64,000 nucleotides of DNA from positions 53,029,118-53,093,117 of the forward strand of contig CM067322.1 in NCBI GenBank assembly GCA_034231615.1. The letters run 5' to 3'. The position numbers and the translations under genes were made by a program. The DNA comes from Meghimatium bilineatum (lineage: Eukaryota > Mollusca > Gastropoda > Stylommatophora > Philomycidae). The notes beneath the pieces are model-generated. The model ran no database searches and had not been told where the DNA came from. It was given only the letters and a program-made list of their open reading frames with translations. Shown here piece by piece: positions 41,761-52,130 of the stretch. The stretch's first letter is position 1; the number at the start of each line of letters is the position of its first letter.

Positions 41761-41937
41761 CAGTGGCGTAGCGTGGGTCAATGGCGCCCGGGGCAGAATC
41801 ATAACTTTCCACCCATGTAACATTAAAAAAATATGTCAGTGATTGTGAAAGACTGGACAAAAATAAATTTGTCGCCCTCCCGATGATGCCGCCCGGGGCG
41901 GTCCGCAACTCCGCCCCCCCCCCTCGCTACGCTACTG
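41761..41937. mobile_element. GC-rich MITE with 8-bp target duplication
   Basis: Ends CAGTGGCGTAGCGTGGG and (right end reversed) CAGTAGCGTAGCGAGGG, flanked by perfect 8-bp repeats GCTACAAA (41753-41760, 41938-41945). Internal GCCCGGGGC occurs near both ends, extending the inverted repeat. The 8-bp duplication points to a hAT-type non-autonomous element. No ORF. Confidence 0.88.
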
Positions 41938-41945
41938 GCTACAAA

Positions 41946-42189
41946 GCCGAACTTTTAATAAAAGTCAAAATTGTCTAATGATTACAAAATCATGTTCATG
42001 TTCTATTTAGTGCATGGCAACACTGAAACAGCCATCTCAAAATTGCCATTATGACGTCACACAGTTCGCGGTTATGAAGATGGCACCTGCAGAACATTTT
42101 TCACATACTTAAGAATAATATTGGCAGGTCACAAAAAGATGTCAAGGTTTATTCTAATTTATAACATTGTCAAAATTAAAATAGCTAAA
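41946..42189. other. Unassigned short spacer
   Basis: Unassigned AT-rich DNA; nothing recognised. Confidence 0.4.
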
Positions 42190-42665
42190 GAAATTATGGA
42201 AAGGTACTAACATAAGAACCAAGTTGTGCTTACTACGAACATGTGAATTTCCGGTGGCGACACATGGTTGTGAAGCATGGACACTAAATAAAACAGTGAC
42301 CAAGAGAATAACATCTCTTGAATTAAAGTGATATTAAAGGTTGAACATTCTAATAAACTTACCAGTGTTTTGAGAATAACATGGACAGTAAGAAAAAACA
42401 CACCAGGAAGACTGGCTTCTGAACACCATATTAAGGAAACAGCTAGGTTTTTTTTCGGTCGCATTAAAAGACACAACGGCATGGAGAGAATGCTATTAGA
42501 GGTGATGATAGAAGGCAGCAGGGCCGCAGAGCCGCCCAAGACACCGTTGGAAAAACGACATTCAGGAATGCCTGCACATGTCCCTAAAAGAAACGGGACA
42601 TATTGCTCACGACCGCGGAAAATTCAAGACGTTCTGGAAAGTATAAGTCACTTGGTGATGATCGT
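42190..42665 (+). mobile_element. LINE fragment, family B, decayed
   Basis: GTGGCGACACATGGTTGTGA reads ATHGCEAWTLNKT. Later pieces read RITWTVRKN, FFGRIKRHNGMERMLLEVM and SRAAEPPKT, matching 2944-3556 (FPVATYGCETWTLSKT, LFGHIKRHNCLERQIMEG). Frameshifts and a stop break it. A short GATGATCG follows the 3' end. Confidence 0.82.
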
Positions 42666-42795
42666 TGTTTTAATGTTGTCTTTGAGAGTACTTTAGCATC
42701 TCTGTCCTTGCTAGTGAATCTACTGTTATTATTACCTCATTCTAACATTTATTGAGTAAAATAAAGGCTTTATTGTTGAAACTATTGGAATATTC

Positions 42796-43080
42796 TTCCT
42801 CTTCTTCTGCGATCGTTCTCAAACTCCTGAAGATTAGCAAGATGCAATCAGAGAATATAATTCGTTGCATCATGGTCTACTGATGTGTTGTGATATCTGC
42901 GCCTTTCGGTCTGACACGGTCACCTTCATTATTGCATCTTGGTCCCTGTGAACCTCTGCTGAATGCAGCATCAAACTCCATCCCTAAAATCTCCTTAGTC
43001 GACTCCAACGACGTGCATGGAAGGTAACTGTCACTATTCTATATTCTTCTTTTGAGTCCCGGTGACACTAAGGCGACATA
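42796..43080 (-). mobile_element. Repeat family D copy
   Basis: Plus-strand blocks: CTTCCTCTTCTTCTGCG, TTCTCAAACTCCTGAAGATT, TTGCATCATGGTCTAC, GATATCTGCGCCTTTCGGTC, CTCCATCCCTAAAATCTCC, CGTGCATGGAAGGTAACTG. Sense is minus with a GAAGAAG tail. Confidence 0.83.
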
Positions 43081-43589
43081 ACTTTGTTACTGCTGTAAAT
43101 ATTCCTTACCAGTGCACCTAAACAGTAATGAGGCTGTTTCGTCGTAGGTCATTAAGGAATCATTTCTTAATATCGAAGAAATTTGCAGATGATGGTACCG
43201 AAATTATTAGGAACGTCAGGCTTGAGGTGATTTCGGACAAATAATTCCCAGGGGTTCTTATCGCGCCCGTGAGCAACCAGAGGGGTGGATGCAGAACATA
43301 TCGGATCCCAAGATGCTCCGACTGAGAAAGAGGTCGGTGTAGTGATGTTTCACCTCTGACCTTCCAGTTTTAACAGATCCGATTTATCTCCATATTTAAT
43401 TTTGCCATGTGAATGTCAATAGTGCCGTTTTTTGTTGTGAATGTATTTTTTGTTAAAGTCCTTTTCGTCAAAACGTCGAGGTGTGTGTGCTATTGAGTGT
43501 GTTTCTATTGATTAGCAAAACTTCATTAACTAGTACAAAACCTTTTCTGTTAGTTGTCAGTTTTGCTGCAGCGAGTAAATATTAAGGAT
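43081..43589. other. Unassigned DNA
   Basis: At 43450-43480 TCCTTTTCGTCAAAACGTCG faintly recalls the hammerhead-motif 3' side but has no core. Nothing else recognised. Confidence 0.35.
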
Positions 43590-43766
43590 GAACTAGTTGA
43601 CCCAGACGTATATGCGGCACTCCGGGCAGAAAATTATGATCCTGGGATACTGCTGGAATGGGATGCCTCTTCTCGGTGAATAAACCTTCATCCATTAATC
43701 CACGTAACACAACCATGCCTTTGAGACAGCAAACCTTATGCGTTTGAAAGCGACCTCAACTACTTA

Positions 43767-44347
43767 TACAAAAATAGGTATGTGTGTTACCAAAATAAAA
43801 CATAAAACAACTTAACAACGAGATACAGGGACAGACGACGTTTCGACTATAAAGCCTTCATCAGGACAAATAAATGACCACAATAAAACAAATCTTACAT
43901 GGAGACAAATATGGTTATAATGAGTAGGACAATAGCAAATAGGTAATGGGGGAAGCAAAGATGTGGAAGCATGACAGGTGAGAAAAACGTATGGGGAGAA
44001 GTTAGTAGTAAGTAGGGAGGAGAAAGTAGACTGAAGAAAGTGAGATGGACAAAGAAAAAGATATGGTAGCAAGTAAATTAAAAGTACATTAAAAATACTT
44101 ACCTCAAAAGTAGCAACAGAGAATCACTGCTACAGACAAGCAATCATAATGTAAGGGAAGAGCAAAATGAGCTGGTACGAGGGATCAGGTGGAAGAGAGA
44201 AAGAGCATGTATCTCGTTGTTAAGTTGTTTTATGTTTTATTTTGGTAACACACCTACATATTCTTGTATATCTTGACATTTTGCCCAGTGTTACCCCAGG
44301 CACCTACTTCCTATTTATGGTCGTTAGCCTACACTGGAAGATTTATC
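43767..44347 (-). mobile_element. Hammerhead-motif element, copy 2 (581 bp), nested in J
   Basis: Perfect 13-bp duplication CCTCAACTACTTA at 43754-43766 and 44348-44360. The about 59-bp inverted arms at 43768-43827 and 44208-44266 (including TGTATCTCGTTGTTAAGTTG) differ at only a few sites. The outer leader on the minus strand (CCAGTGTAGGCTAACGACC, GGAAGTAGGTGCCTGGGGTA, GGGCAAAATGTCAAG) is shared with copy 1. The hammerhead-like motif lies at 43834-43864 just inside one arm. No ORF. Longer than copy 1 by a roughly 280-bp interior. Confidence 0.88.
43834..43864 (-). ncRNA. Hammerhead-ribozyme-like motif (copy 2)
   Basis: The minus strand has the same 31 bases as 38628-38658: CTGATGA, A, GGC..GTC stem, GAAA, CGTCGTC. 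Conservation across two diverged copies argues for a functional or recently functional sequence. The extra A and weak stem I remain. Confidence 0.5.
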
Positions 44348-44455
44348 CCTCAACTACTTAACAGAGGTGCTATGCTTTTGTCATAAAGACTATGCGCTGT
44401 TAAGAGATACCGGCTCACAGCTAATGGGATTACTTTATTAGCATCATCCTCGTCA

Positions 44456-45274
44456 GCATGGGTATGCCTATGGGTATGAGGAGGAAGGGCAAAAGATAGA
44501 AGGTTAGAGGAGAAACACAATACAGAAAATTGACAGAACACAACCAAACTGCAGTAAAACATAACAAATAGAAAAATGAGAAAACTAAAAGATATCTATC
44601 TCCCCGTAGGAATGACGGATATTGCTTTCAAAGGGGTTAGATGCACCGGTTCGCAATCGTTTGTCAATTTCAGTCAACCGAGAAGCACAACTTAGTGTAG
44701 TCACTTGAATACCACGGGTACCCTGATGGTCGCGCTAATGAAGTGGTCGGCAAAAGAAGTACCAGTGTGATTGCTTAGAGAATTACAAAGAGATTAAATT
44801 ATTATTTATGAACTGAAATCCTAGTAAACCGGAAAGAATCACTGTTACTTCTACAGAAATTGTAATGCATGCCAAAGTTTCATGTGACTGACTAGTTGAA
44901 TATGCTTCTAATTCTAACCTTCAGGTGTCTAGTCTAATGTAAAACCTCTCCAATGTAAGCATCAATGTGTCATCTTCAGCGGTTTTCACATCCTGCAGGT
45001 GCATCAGTTTCAACACACTTATCCATTGTGAATTCATTGCCTATTGAGATATTTAATGAAAGCCTGTCTGCCTTCTCGCTACCGATGTCTGCATGTTCTG
45101 GGCAGTACATCCATTTGATGTCAAGGAAGTTATAAACAGTTATATATATCATTTACTCTATAAAATATGCATATTTTATCTTTAGAAACAAGGGTCTGAA
45201 AGTTATTTGAGAGTATCAGAAACTGCCTAAACTTTTATCAACAAGGGGCATGTAGCCGCACTGTACTAAGAAGT
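44456..45274. other. Unassigned DNA
   Basis: Nothing recognised. Confidence 0.4.
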
Positions 45275-45600
45275 GTTATCGTCATCATGAGGTGATGTCT
45301 CCGCACTGAGTTGCCTGCACAGATCTCCAAAATCTTCTGTCTCTTACTTTGGTAGTATAATCTGCTAGACTGTAACCTGTCCATCTTATGATGTTTCACT
45401 CCCGCCTGTATCTCTTCCCAATACTTGATCGCGGTTCCTGTACTATTTCTCCAAGTAAAGTCTCCAGCAACGTGTCGTGTCTTGTAATATGTACATTATG
45501 TGTTATGTCTTTTAATTATTTTATTTGCTTGTATGTATTTTACCTTTTTTTTCAGACGCAGATATCAGGACGTCTTCGTATGTTTTCTTCTCCTTCCATA
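45275..45600 (-). mobile_element. LINE 3' fragment, family F
   Basis: Plus-strand GTCATCATGAGGTGATGTCT, CGCACTGAGTTGCCTGCAC, TGTAACCTGTCCATCTTATG and CTTGTAATATGTACATTATG, plus a block complementary to ARGR/W, correspond to the reverse of the F 3' end. Strongly diverged, with a frame break. The far end near 45575-45600 (TTTTCTTCTCCTTCCATAAA, complementary to SWKEK) is consistent. Confidence 0.7.
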
Positions 45601-45649
45601 AAATTGACAATACAGATATTAATGCAAAAGGACATATAGTAAAGGCAAA

Positions 45650-45893
45650 GACTGGAAATGCGACTAACAGATATTTAGATGATGGAATGAGAGAGATGAA
45701 ACGGAGTTAAATGATGAAGTGATAGAGATGACACATATTTTGATGATGTAATAAAAGAGATGACACATAAGATGAAGAAGCAGCAGCAGATGAAGAATAT
45801 ATTGAGATGAAAAATACTTAGATGATGACATGATAGAGATGACGAGGATTTAGATGAATAAGTGATAGGAACGATATATGTTTAGATGATAAA

Positions 45894-45956
<63 letters not shown>

Positions 45957-46075
45957 TGACAAATATTTATATGAGGAAGTGAGGAAGTGATAGAAATAAC
46001 AACTATTTAGATGACGAAGTGATAGAGAACTATTTACATGATGAAATGATGGAAATGACAAAGGAGAGGTAGAGA
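45650..46075. repeat. Degenerate 32-bp array with internal (AT)n
   Basis: Loose units of ATTTAGATGATGAAGTGATA plus GAGATGACACAT, interrupted by a pure (AT)n run at about 45897-45953. Confidence 0.8.
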
Positions 46076-47052
46076 TAAAAAATATTGATACATTAGAAGG
46101 AGATACAGATTAATACAAAATAGAGAAAATGCTGATCAAATCAACTTGAGGAGATAAAAGTAAATTAAAAGAAAATGATAATAAAAGATTTTCCAGACAT
46201 AATTCTAGAAAAAAATATATAATGTTAGAGGACAATCGTTGCCACGTTGGAAGTAGATTAGAAAAAGCGACTACTTTCCCAACATAACTATTACCATTGC
46301 GACAACAACTACTACTTGCGATATATTTGATTCGGTTTTATTTGTCTAGCAGTTTCTAATTCCACGCCAACAACAGTCATATTTTCTACTGGAACCAATA
46401 AAAGGTTAGAGAGGTCAGCACACTATGTTCACAGACCAGGAGAATCACAGGAAGATGAACACCGACCTATGACCTTCTGTCAAAGAGAATTCACTAAAAT
46501 AAAATTTACACCCACTGAACAAGGTCCCTCCATGAAAAGAAGGAATCAATGTTGAGTTCTCAAAGTTTCAAGTTGTCACCCATGGTGCCAGAAAATTAGA
46601 AATTACGTCCCTTTTACGTGGCCGGCGCCATGGAAGGAGCGTCTTTGTTGGTTGAGTCGTGCTCCTAGAAATGACGGGTAATGAATTTAGGTTGAGAAGG
46701 AATGAGTATCTGTCCTCTATTCTCATCAAACACACAGGATGATGACCTAAAATGCTGATGAAGGTGAATGATGGTTCAAGAAATGACAATGAGTGAGCTT
46801 AAAATGAGGGAACCATAAATTTTGACTTGTGTAACAACAATAAAGAAATGAAAATCTAATGCGCAAAAAAAGATGCATGAGATAAAGAAGAAGAGATAGA
46901 GGCATATGATTAAAAAAAGACAATATGAGGAGGAAAATTGATGGAAACAGAGGAAAAATAAAACATTTGAAGGAAATGTGAAAACTGGTATTAACTCAAA
47001 TATGTACTATCATGCTCACAAAAACAGGAGAATCTGTTGAGAAAATATAATT
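46076..47052. other. Unassigned purine-rich/AT-rich DNA
   Basis: No gene or element recognised. A 73-codon minus frame (46568-46789) has no domain. Confidence 0.4.
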
Positions 47053-47312
47053 ATTTCTTTTTCATTTCTGCGTTCATTCTCAAACTTCTGTAGATTAACG
47101 GAATGTAATCCAGAGAACGGAATACGTCCTTTCATGGTTTACAGCTCAGCTGTAATACCGGAAATCTTTGGTCTGACACATCAGGTTTGACAAGGACTTA
47201 TGTGTCAATTTGATCCTCTACTATATCGTCCATATCTACTTAGTCATCTGTTGTGATATGTCTAATACTGTCGCTATTCTTTGCTCCCATTTACGACCCC
47301 GCAACCTAAGGG
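47053..47312 (-). mobile_element. Repeat family D copy
   Basis: Plus-strand TTTCTGCGTTCATTCTCAAA, GAATGTAATCCAGAGAACGG, TTTCATGGTTTACAGC, TACTGTCGCTATTCTTTGCT, CCCGCAACCTAAGGGC. Full-length but diverged. Confidence 0.83.
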
Positions 47313-47379
47313 CAGTTATCTCTAAATGGTCATTATTGACAACTCGAGGAAGTTGGAAATAGATCACAAAACTGCAAAT

Positions 47380-47380
<1 letters not shown>

Positions 47381-47417
<37 letters not shown>
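47381..47417. repeat. (CT)n microsatellite
   Basis: Pure CT dinucleotide run of about 36 bp. Confidence 0.97.
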
Positions 47418-47499
47418 GCACACACATACTCATACATATAATTTTCACGTTGCAAGCCGGAAAACGTATTCAAACTGCAGACGGCATTTTTTCCTAGGT

Positions 47500-47680
47500 C
47501 AATCAATCAATCAATCAAGTGCCATGCCAACTGGCGTAGGCGATCATGTTTCTCCACGCTCTCTGTCTCTTGTATTGTAAATAAGCTCGGTTGGTGAGCT
47601 TCTACCGTGCCACGATACAAGCCCATCTAGTAACTTTTCTCTTTGTCGACCTCTATCTCTTCTCCCTTTGATCTTTCCAG
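47500..47680 (-). mobile_element. Short LINE 3' end, diverged family A
   Basis: Minus strand: RDRGRQREKLLDGLVSWHGR, SSPTELIYNTRDRER, then GGCATGGCACTT and a (TTGA)n tail (ATCAATCAATCAATC on plus at 47501-47517). An 11-bp duplication TTTTCCTAGGT at 47489-47499 and 47681-47691 bounds the 181-bp insertion. Confidence 0.9.
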
Positions 47681-47691
47681 TTTTCCTAGGT

Positions 47692-48009
47692 ACACAAAGA
47701 TATTCTCCACGATTTGCCACGGAAACGATTGGCGTGCTTACTAAATACAAAACTTTAACCCATTTCCATTTACAACAGTATATATAGCTTGTCTTAACGT
47801 AGCCCCTACATTTTCAGATGTTTATATCATTCATTATACACGTTATTTATCTTTGAAATGGGAGAAAATTGAGGCCACGCAGTGCAAATGGAACAGTGGC
47901 GTCATATATCAAATGCCGTGAAGCGACGTGGAACATGATACATTTCTTGGACGGACACGCTTTCTGCTTCCTTATAACCAAAACCAGTTACAATTATCAG
48001 CGCAGTTTT
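47692..48009. other. Unassigned DNA
   Basis: Nothing recognised. Confidence 0.4.
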
Positions 48010-48054
48010 ATATGAATGTGATATATATATATATATATATATATCACATTCATA
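48010..48054. repeat. Perfect palindrome around a (TA)n core
   Basis: ATATGAATGTGATAT pairs perfectly with ATATCACATTCATAT across a TA run, giving a potential cruciform of about 45 bp. It lies just upstream of the G-family LINE. Confidence 0.9.
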
Positions 48055-48064
48055 TGGAGTTCCC

Positions 48065-49085
48065 CAACATCTGATAAGCCTATGTCAGAGCATATACGCC
48101 AACATTCAATGCTCACTAAGAACAAGCACAGGTACATCCGGTAAATTTCAAATTTATCAAAGTGAGACAGGGATATGTATTATTCTCCCTAGTGTTCATA
48201 ACATACGTATATCTCGTGTGCAAAATAGTAAAAACAACGAGAGAAAACAATATGAAGGATAACTTAAACGAATTACTATTTGCAGATGACCAAGAACTAG
48301 TGACATCATCATCAGAAGAAAAGACAGATAGATAGATTACATGAAAAATGCCATACCTTTAACATGAAGATAAATATAGAAAAGACCGAAGTAATGAAGA
48401 TAGGAAGAACAGAAACAAACACAATTTTATATATTCGAATCGCAACAAAGGGATATATATATATATATATATATTGAAAACAACAGACTTAACCAAATGA
48501 CAGAATTCACACACTTAGGAAGTAATATAACAACAGACGGCAAGAGAATAAAAGAAATACACAATAGATGTAGTAAAGCCTACCAAGTCATAGGCCAAAT
48601 GACAACAATCTTCAGGGGAAAAAACGTAGATTTAAACACCAAAATAACACTATTCAAAACAATTATTATGCCAGCGCTGTTCTACCAAAGCTAAACGTGG
48701 ACAACGACAGCACAAGACATACGTAAACTTGTGACAGTTGAAATGGCATGCTTATGCAGAATCCTAGGAATATCGCTAAGAGACAGAGTGAGAAATGAAG
48801 ACATCAGACAAAAAAGGGAACTGCCCTAATCTTAGAAAACATCAAGAGCCAACAGATCAAATATTTTGCACACATCAACAGACTACCACCAGACAGCATA
48901 CCACTGCACGTTATGCTACACAGATACAGCGAATTCAGACCTAGAGGCCGACCACGAAATAGATGGATTACTAAAATAAAAGAGGCGACAAATTCCACAA
49001 TGTATTCAGCACACAAGAGGCCGTCTCCAGAAAACTCTTCTACCCCTGACGCTGAATCGCAACAAAGGGATTCAGCGAATAGATA
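48065..49085 (+). mobile_element. LINE fragment with RT catalytic box, family G
   Basis: From about 48090: SLRTSTGTSGKFQIYQ, a frameshift, then VRQGYVLFSLVFITYVYL (RT motif RQG-x-LSP), KDNLNELLFADDQELVTSSS (FADD box). A (TA)n microsatellite at 48453-48474 falls inside former coding sequence. Then MTEFTHLGSNITTDGKRIKE, TKITLFKTIIMPALFYQS then a stop, AQDIRKL-like, MACLCRILGISLRDRVRNED, GRPRNRWITKIKEATNS. The 3' end is GACGCTGAATCGCAACAAAG, then AGCGAATAGATATATAT. Several breaks; longest plus-strand G copy. Confidence 0.9.
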
Positions 49086-49544
49086 TATATATCACATTTT
49101 AGACGGTTTATCAATCAGGTTTATATGTATAAGTAGAGTGTGTTGTAGCAGGATTCAGTCAATGTGAAGTTGCATTGACCTTTTCGTGTTTTTTGCTTTA
49201 CGTGTGAGTGTGCCATTTGTATTTTATTATGTCCATCTGAAGCGTATAAAAAGTTTCTGCACCTTTGAAAAATACAGACTTGCAGACAACTCTGTGAAAT
49301 GCCACTATTATTCCAGCTAATGTGGCTAATATAAAAGTATTGAATCAATGTATTCATACATCTTTCTATCTCAGGAGTAATCTGTCTCTCACTTTTTTCT
49401 CTTCCGAAACAAACAATTCTGTGAAATACGGTTTTTTGTCATTCTTCAGACATGAACCAGCTAGCTTAGACTACTTAAGACGTCTAATGTTGAGGATTCC
49501 TATTATTGATTGCAGTTTATAGCCATCACATTCGAAAAAAGAGA

Positions 49545-49579
<35 letters not shown>

Positions 49580-49628
49580 CTGTATATAACAGTGAGCAAA
49601 TATTGATAAATAAAAACATTTTAAAAAC
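49086..49628. other. Unassigned DNA with a (TA)n run
   Basis: (TA)n at about 49550-49575. Nothing else recognised. Confidence 0.4.
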
Positions 49629-49822
49629 TTGGTAGCATATCCTTTTCAGGACGTAGCTATCACCCAGTATTTTTTGGCTGTAGTTGTTTTCTAGGTTATA
49701 TAAATACGTTCAGTAGTTTGTCATTGCTTTCTGAACGGTCCGGGTGCACAATTACCTATGGTGGGGATCGAACTCGGAAAATCTTGACCGCACAGACGCG
49801 ATCTGCACTACTTCGCAATATA
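49629..49822 (-). mobile_element. SINE-C, full-length-like copy
   Basis: Minus-strand head GCGAAGTAGTGCAGATCGCG, TCTGTGCGGTCAAGATTTTC, CGAGTTCGATCCCCACC (B box GAGTTCGATCC). The body continues CACCCGGACCGTTCAGAAAG, CAATGACAAACTACTGAACG, GATAGCTACGTCCTGAAAAG. The head has an A-box-like start and an excellent B box. The body is shared with 27083-27213 and the head with 22897-23073. Confidence 0.82.
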
Positions 49823-50535
49823 TTCGGTCATGTCAATATAGTTTAATGTGATAGACAAATCAATCTGCAGGAAAATATCGATCTGTTAGTACACTGGAAA
49901 AGTAAATAATTGAATGTGATTGAATCTGAATGAAGAAATATATCAGTATTGAGAGTATCTACATTGAGTAGGGAGATACATTAGAGAGGGGATCAGACAG
50001 GAATAAAAATAGTATGTGGGGAGTTAGAGCAAAGGAAAGGGTTATTTGAGTGAAGTCTTCCTTAACTTTATACGTGTTTCTTTGTATCCTGTTAACATTT
50101 GTCATTTATGCGTTTTCTTATAATGCTTCCTACCTACTTATATTTTGTGTGCTGTACGATGTCTAGCCAAAGCTTATGTACAGGGTTGTGGATAATCCAG
50201 CAAAAGCCGATGTTGTCCTATCTCTGTTTTGTACACGAATCCGAGGAGTCCTTTGAATCTGTGATGCTTTCTACCGGGAAAGGGGAGGGGTGTCTGAGAG
50301 AGCTGTGAGATATCTTTATGGTTTTGTATTTGCAAGTAACATTTACATATAAAAAAAATATGCAGAATCAAGAACAAATATTGCACAAGTTAATTTAAAC
50401 AACACTCAGGCAATACAATTAGTCACACACATGAACAAACAGTAGGATACTAAGCCAGAAATAACATATGAGTGTCTGAAAACATTACAAATTGAATCAA
50501 ATATCTAAAATACAAACTTGACAGCATGAAAAATG
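49823..50535. other. Unassigned DNA
   Basis: Nothing recognised; two 69-70 codon frames near 50100-50386 overlap in antisense and have no domain. Confidence 0.4.
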
Positions 50536-51353
50536 TGTACTTAATTGTTTCTTAACATTAGTAGGCATCGCTTCAGTTTTACACTTAATTATTTCTGAAC
50601 ATTAGTAGGCATCACTTCAGTTTTACACTTAATTATTTCTGAACATTAGTAGGCATCGCTTCAGCTTTACACTTAATTATTTCTGAACATTAGTAGGCAT
50701 CGCTTCAGCTTTACACTTAATTGTTTCTGAACATTAGTAGGCATCGCTTCAGTTTTATACTTAATTATTTCTGAACATTAGTAGGCATCGCTTCAGCTTT
50801 ACACTTAATTGTTTCTGAACATTAGTAGGCATCGCTTCAGCTTTACATTTAATTATTTCTGAACATTTGTAGGCATCGCTTCAGTTTTATGCTTAATTAT
50901 TTCTGAACATTAGTAGGCATCGCTTCAGTTTTACACTTAATTATTTCTGAACATTAGTAGGCATCACTTCAGTTTTATACTTAATTATTTCTGAACATTA
51001 GTAGGCATCACTTCAGTTTTATACTTAATTATTTCTGAACATTAGTAGGCATCGCTTCAGTTTTATACTTAATTATTTCTGAACATTAGTAGGCATCACT
51101 TCAGTTTTACACTTAATTATTTCTGAACATTAGTAGGCATCACTTCAGTTTTATACTTATTTCTGAACATTAGTAAGCATCACTTCAGTTTTACACTTAA
51201 TTGTTTCTGAATATTAATAAGCATTGCTTCAGTTGTACAATTGTTTCTGGATATTAATAGGCATTGCTTTAGTTTTACAATTGTTTCTGGATATTAATAG
51301 GCATTGATTCAGTTTCACACTTAATTGTCTATGAATATTAATAGACATTGCTT
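50536..51353. repeat. 44-bp minisatellite, about 18 copies
   Basis: Unit TTTTACACTTAATTATTTCT, GAACATTAGTAGGCATCGCT, TCAG, with variants TATACTT, ATCACTTCAG and ATTGTTTC that recur in a mixed order. Degenerate copies continue to about 52130 (TTTTACACTTGATTGATCAT, GAATATTGGTAGGCATTGC), beyond the H and D insertions. Confidence 0.95.
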
Positions 51354-51409
51354 GGTTTGTTGGTTGGTTGCTGATTCAGTGGTCCATGGACTCATGCCAT
51401 TTGATCCAG
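51354..51409 (-). mobile_element. 56-bp 3' end of element H in the 44-bp array
   Basis: Plus strand GGTTTGTTGGTTGGTTGCTG, ATTCAGTGGTCCATGGACTC, ATGCCATTTGATCCAG is the reverse of the H 3' end at 36225-36282. TAGACATTGCTT at 51342-51353 and 51410-51421 flanks it. Confidence 0.82.
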
Positions 51410-51435
51410 TAGACATTGCTTCAGTTTTGCACTTA

Positions 51436-51585
51436 ATTTCATCATCTGCGTCTCTCTCCAATAATGAACACGAATATGCGCATGATTTAAGACGGAGTGC
51501 GTGAAGTCGGTTGAACTTCTACTTTTACAGCAGGGCTGCGCTATTTAACGCTGTCAGCACAGAACATCCTATTTCGGAAAATTAC
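51436..51585 (-). mobile_element. Eroded family D fragment
   Basis: CATCTGCGTCTCTCTCC at the start and ACTTTTACAGCAGGGCTGCG, CACAGAACATCCTATTTCGG recall GTTTACAGGATTGCTGCG and CATCCTATTTCAGCATGG of D. Weak match in between. Confidence 0.45.
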
Positions 51586-52130
51586 ACTCAAATGATCATA
51601 AATATGCGTAGGTATCGCTTCAGTTTTACACTTAAATGATTATGTTATTATATTATGTTATTATATATGATTATATTAGCAGGCATCGCTTCATTGTTGT
51701 ATTTGATCGTAAATATTAGTAGACATGGCTTCATTTTTATATTTGTTCTTGAATATTAGTTGGCATCTTATCTGTTTTACATTTAATTGATCATGAATAT
51801 CAGTAGGCAACGCTTAATTTTTACACTTAATTTATCATGAATATTAGTTGTCATCCCATTAGTTTTATACTTGATTTATCATGAATATTGGCAGGCATTG
51901 CTTCAATTTTTTTAATTGATTGATCATTAGAATTATAATGCATCCATCAGTTTTACACTTGATTGATCATGAATATTGGTAGGCATTGCTTCCATTTTCC
52001 ACTTGATTGATCATTAGTATTAGTAGGCACCTATCAGTTTGACACTTGATTGATCATGAGTAGTAGTTCGCATTGATATCAGCTGACATGTTTTACACAT
52101 GTTAATGAACATTAGTAGACATTGAATAAG
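51586..52130. repeat. Degenerate continuation of the 44-bp array
   Basis: Loose units of TTTTACACTTGATTGATCAT plus GAATATTGGTAGGCATTGC with indels and unit loss. Confidence 0.8.

Larger units (their letters stand above)
43590..44455. mobile_element. Repeat family J, copy 2, split by the hammerhead-motif element
   Basis: Left part to 43766, right part from 44348. A short open stretch on the plus strand (43590 on) reads DELVDPDVYAALRAENYDPG then ILLEWDASSR and stops. Copy 1 keeps a related pattern. The right part carries ACAGAGGTGCTATGCTTTTG, GACTATGCGCTGTTAAGAGA, GCTCACAGCTAATGGGATTA, then ATCATCC. Family unknown. Confidence 0.65.

Noticed and set aside
43450..43485. Third hammerhead-like motif
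   Set aside because: Only TCAAAACGTCG resembles the 3' side; CTGATGA and stem II are absent.
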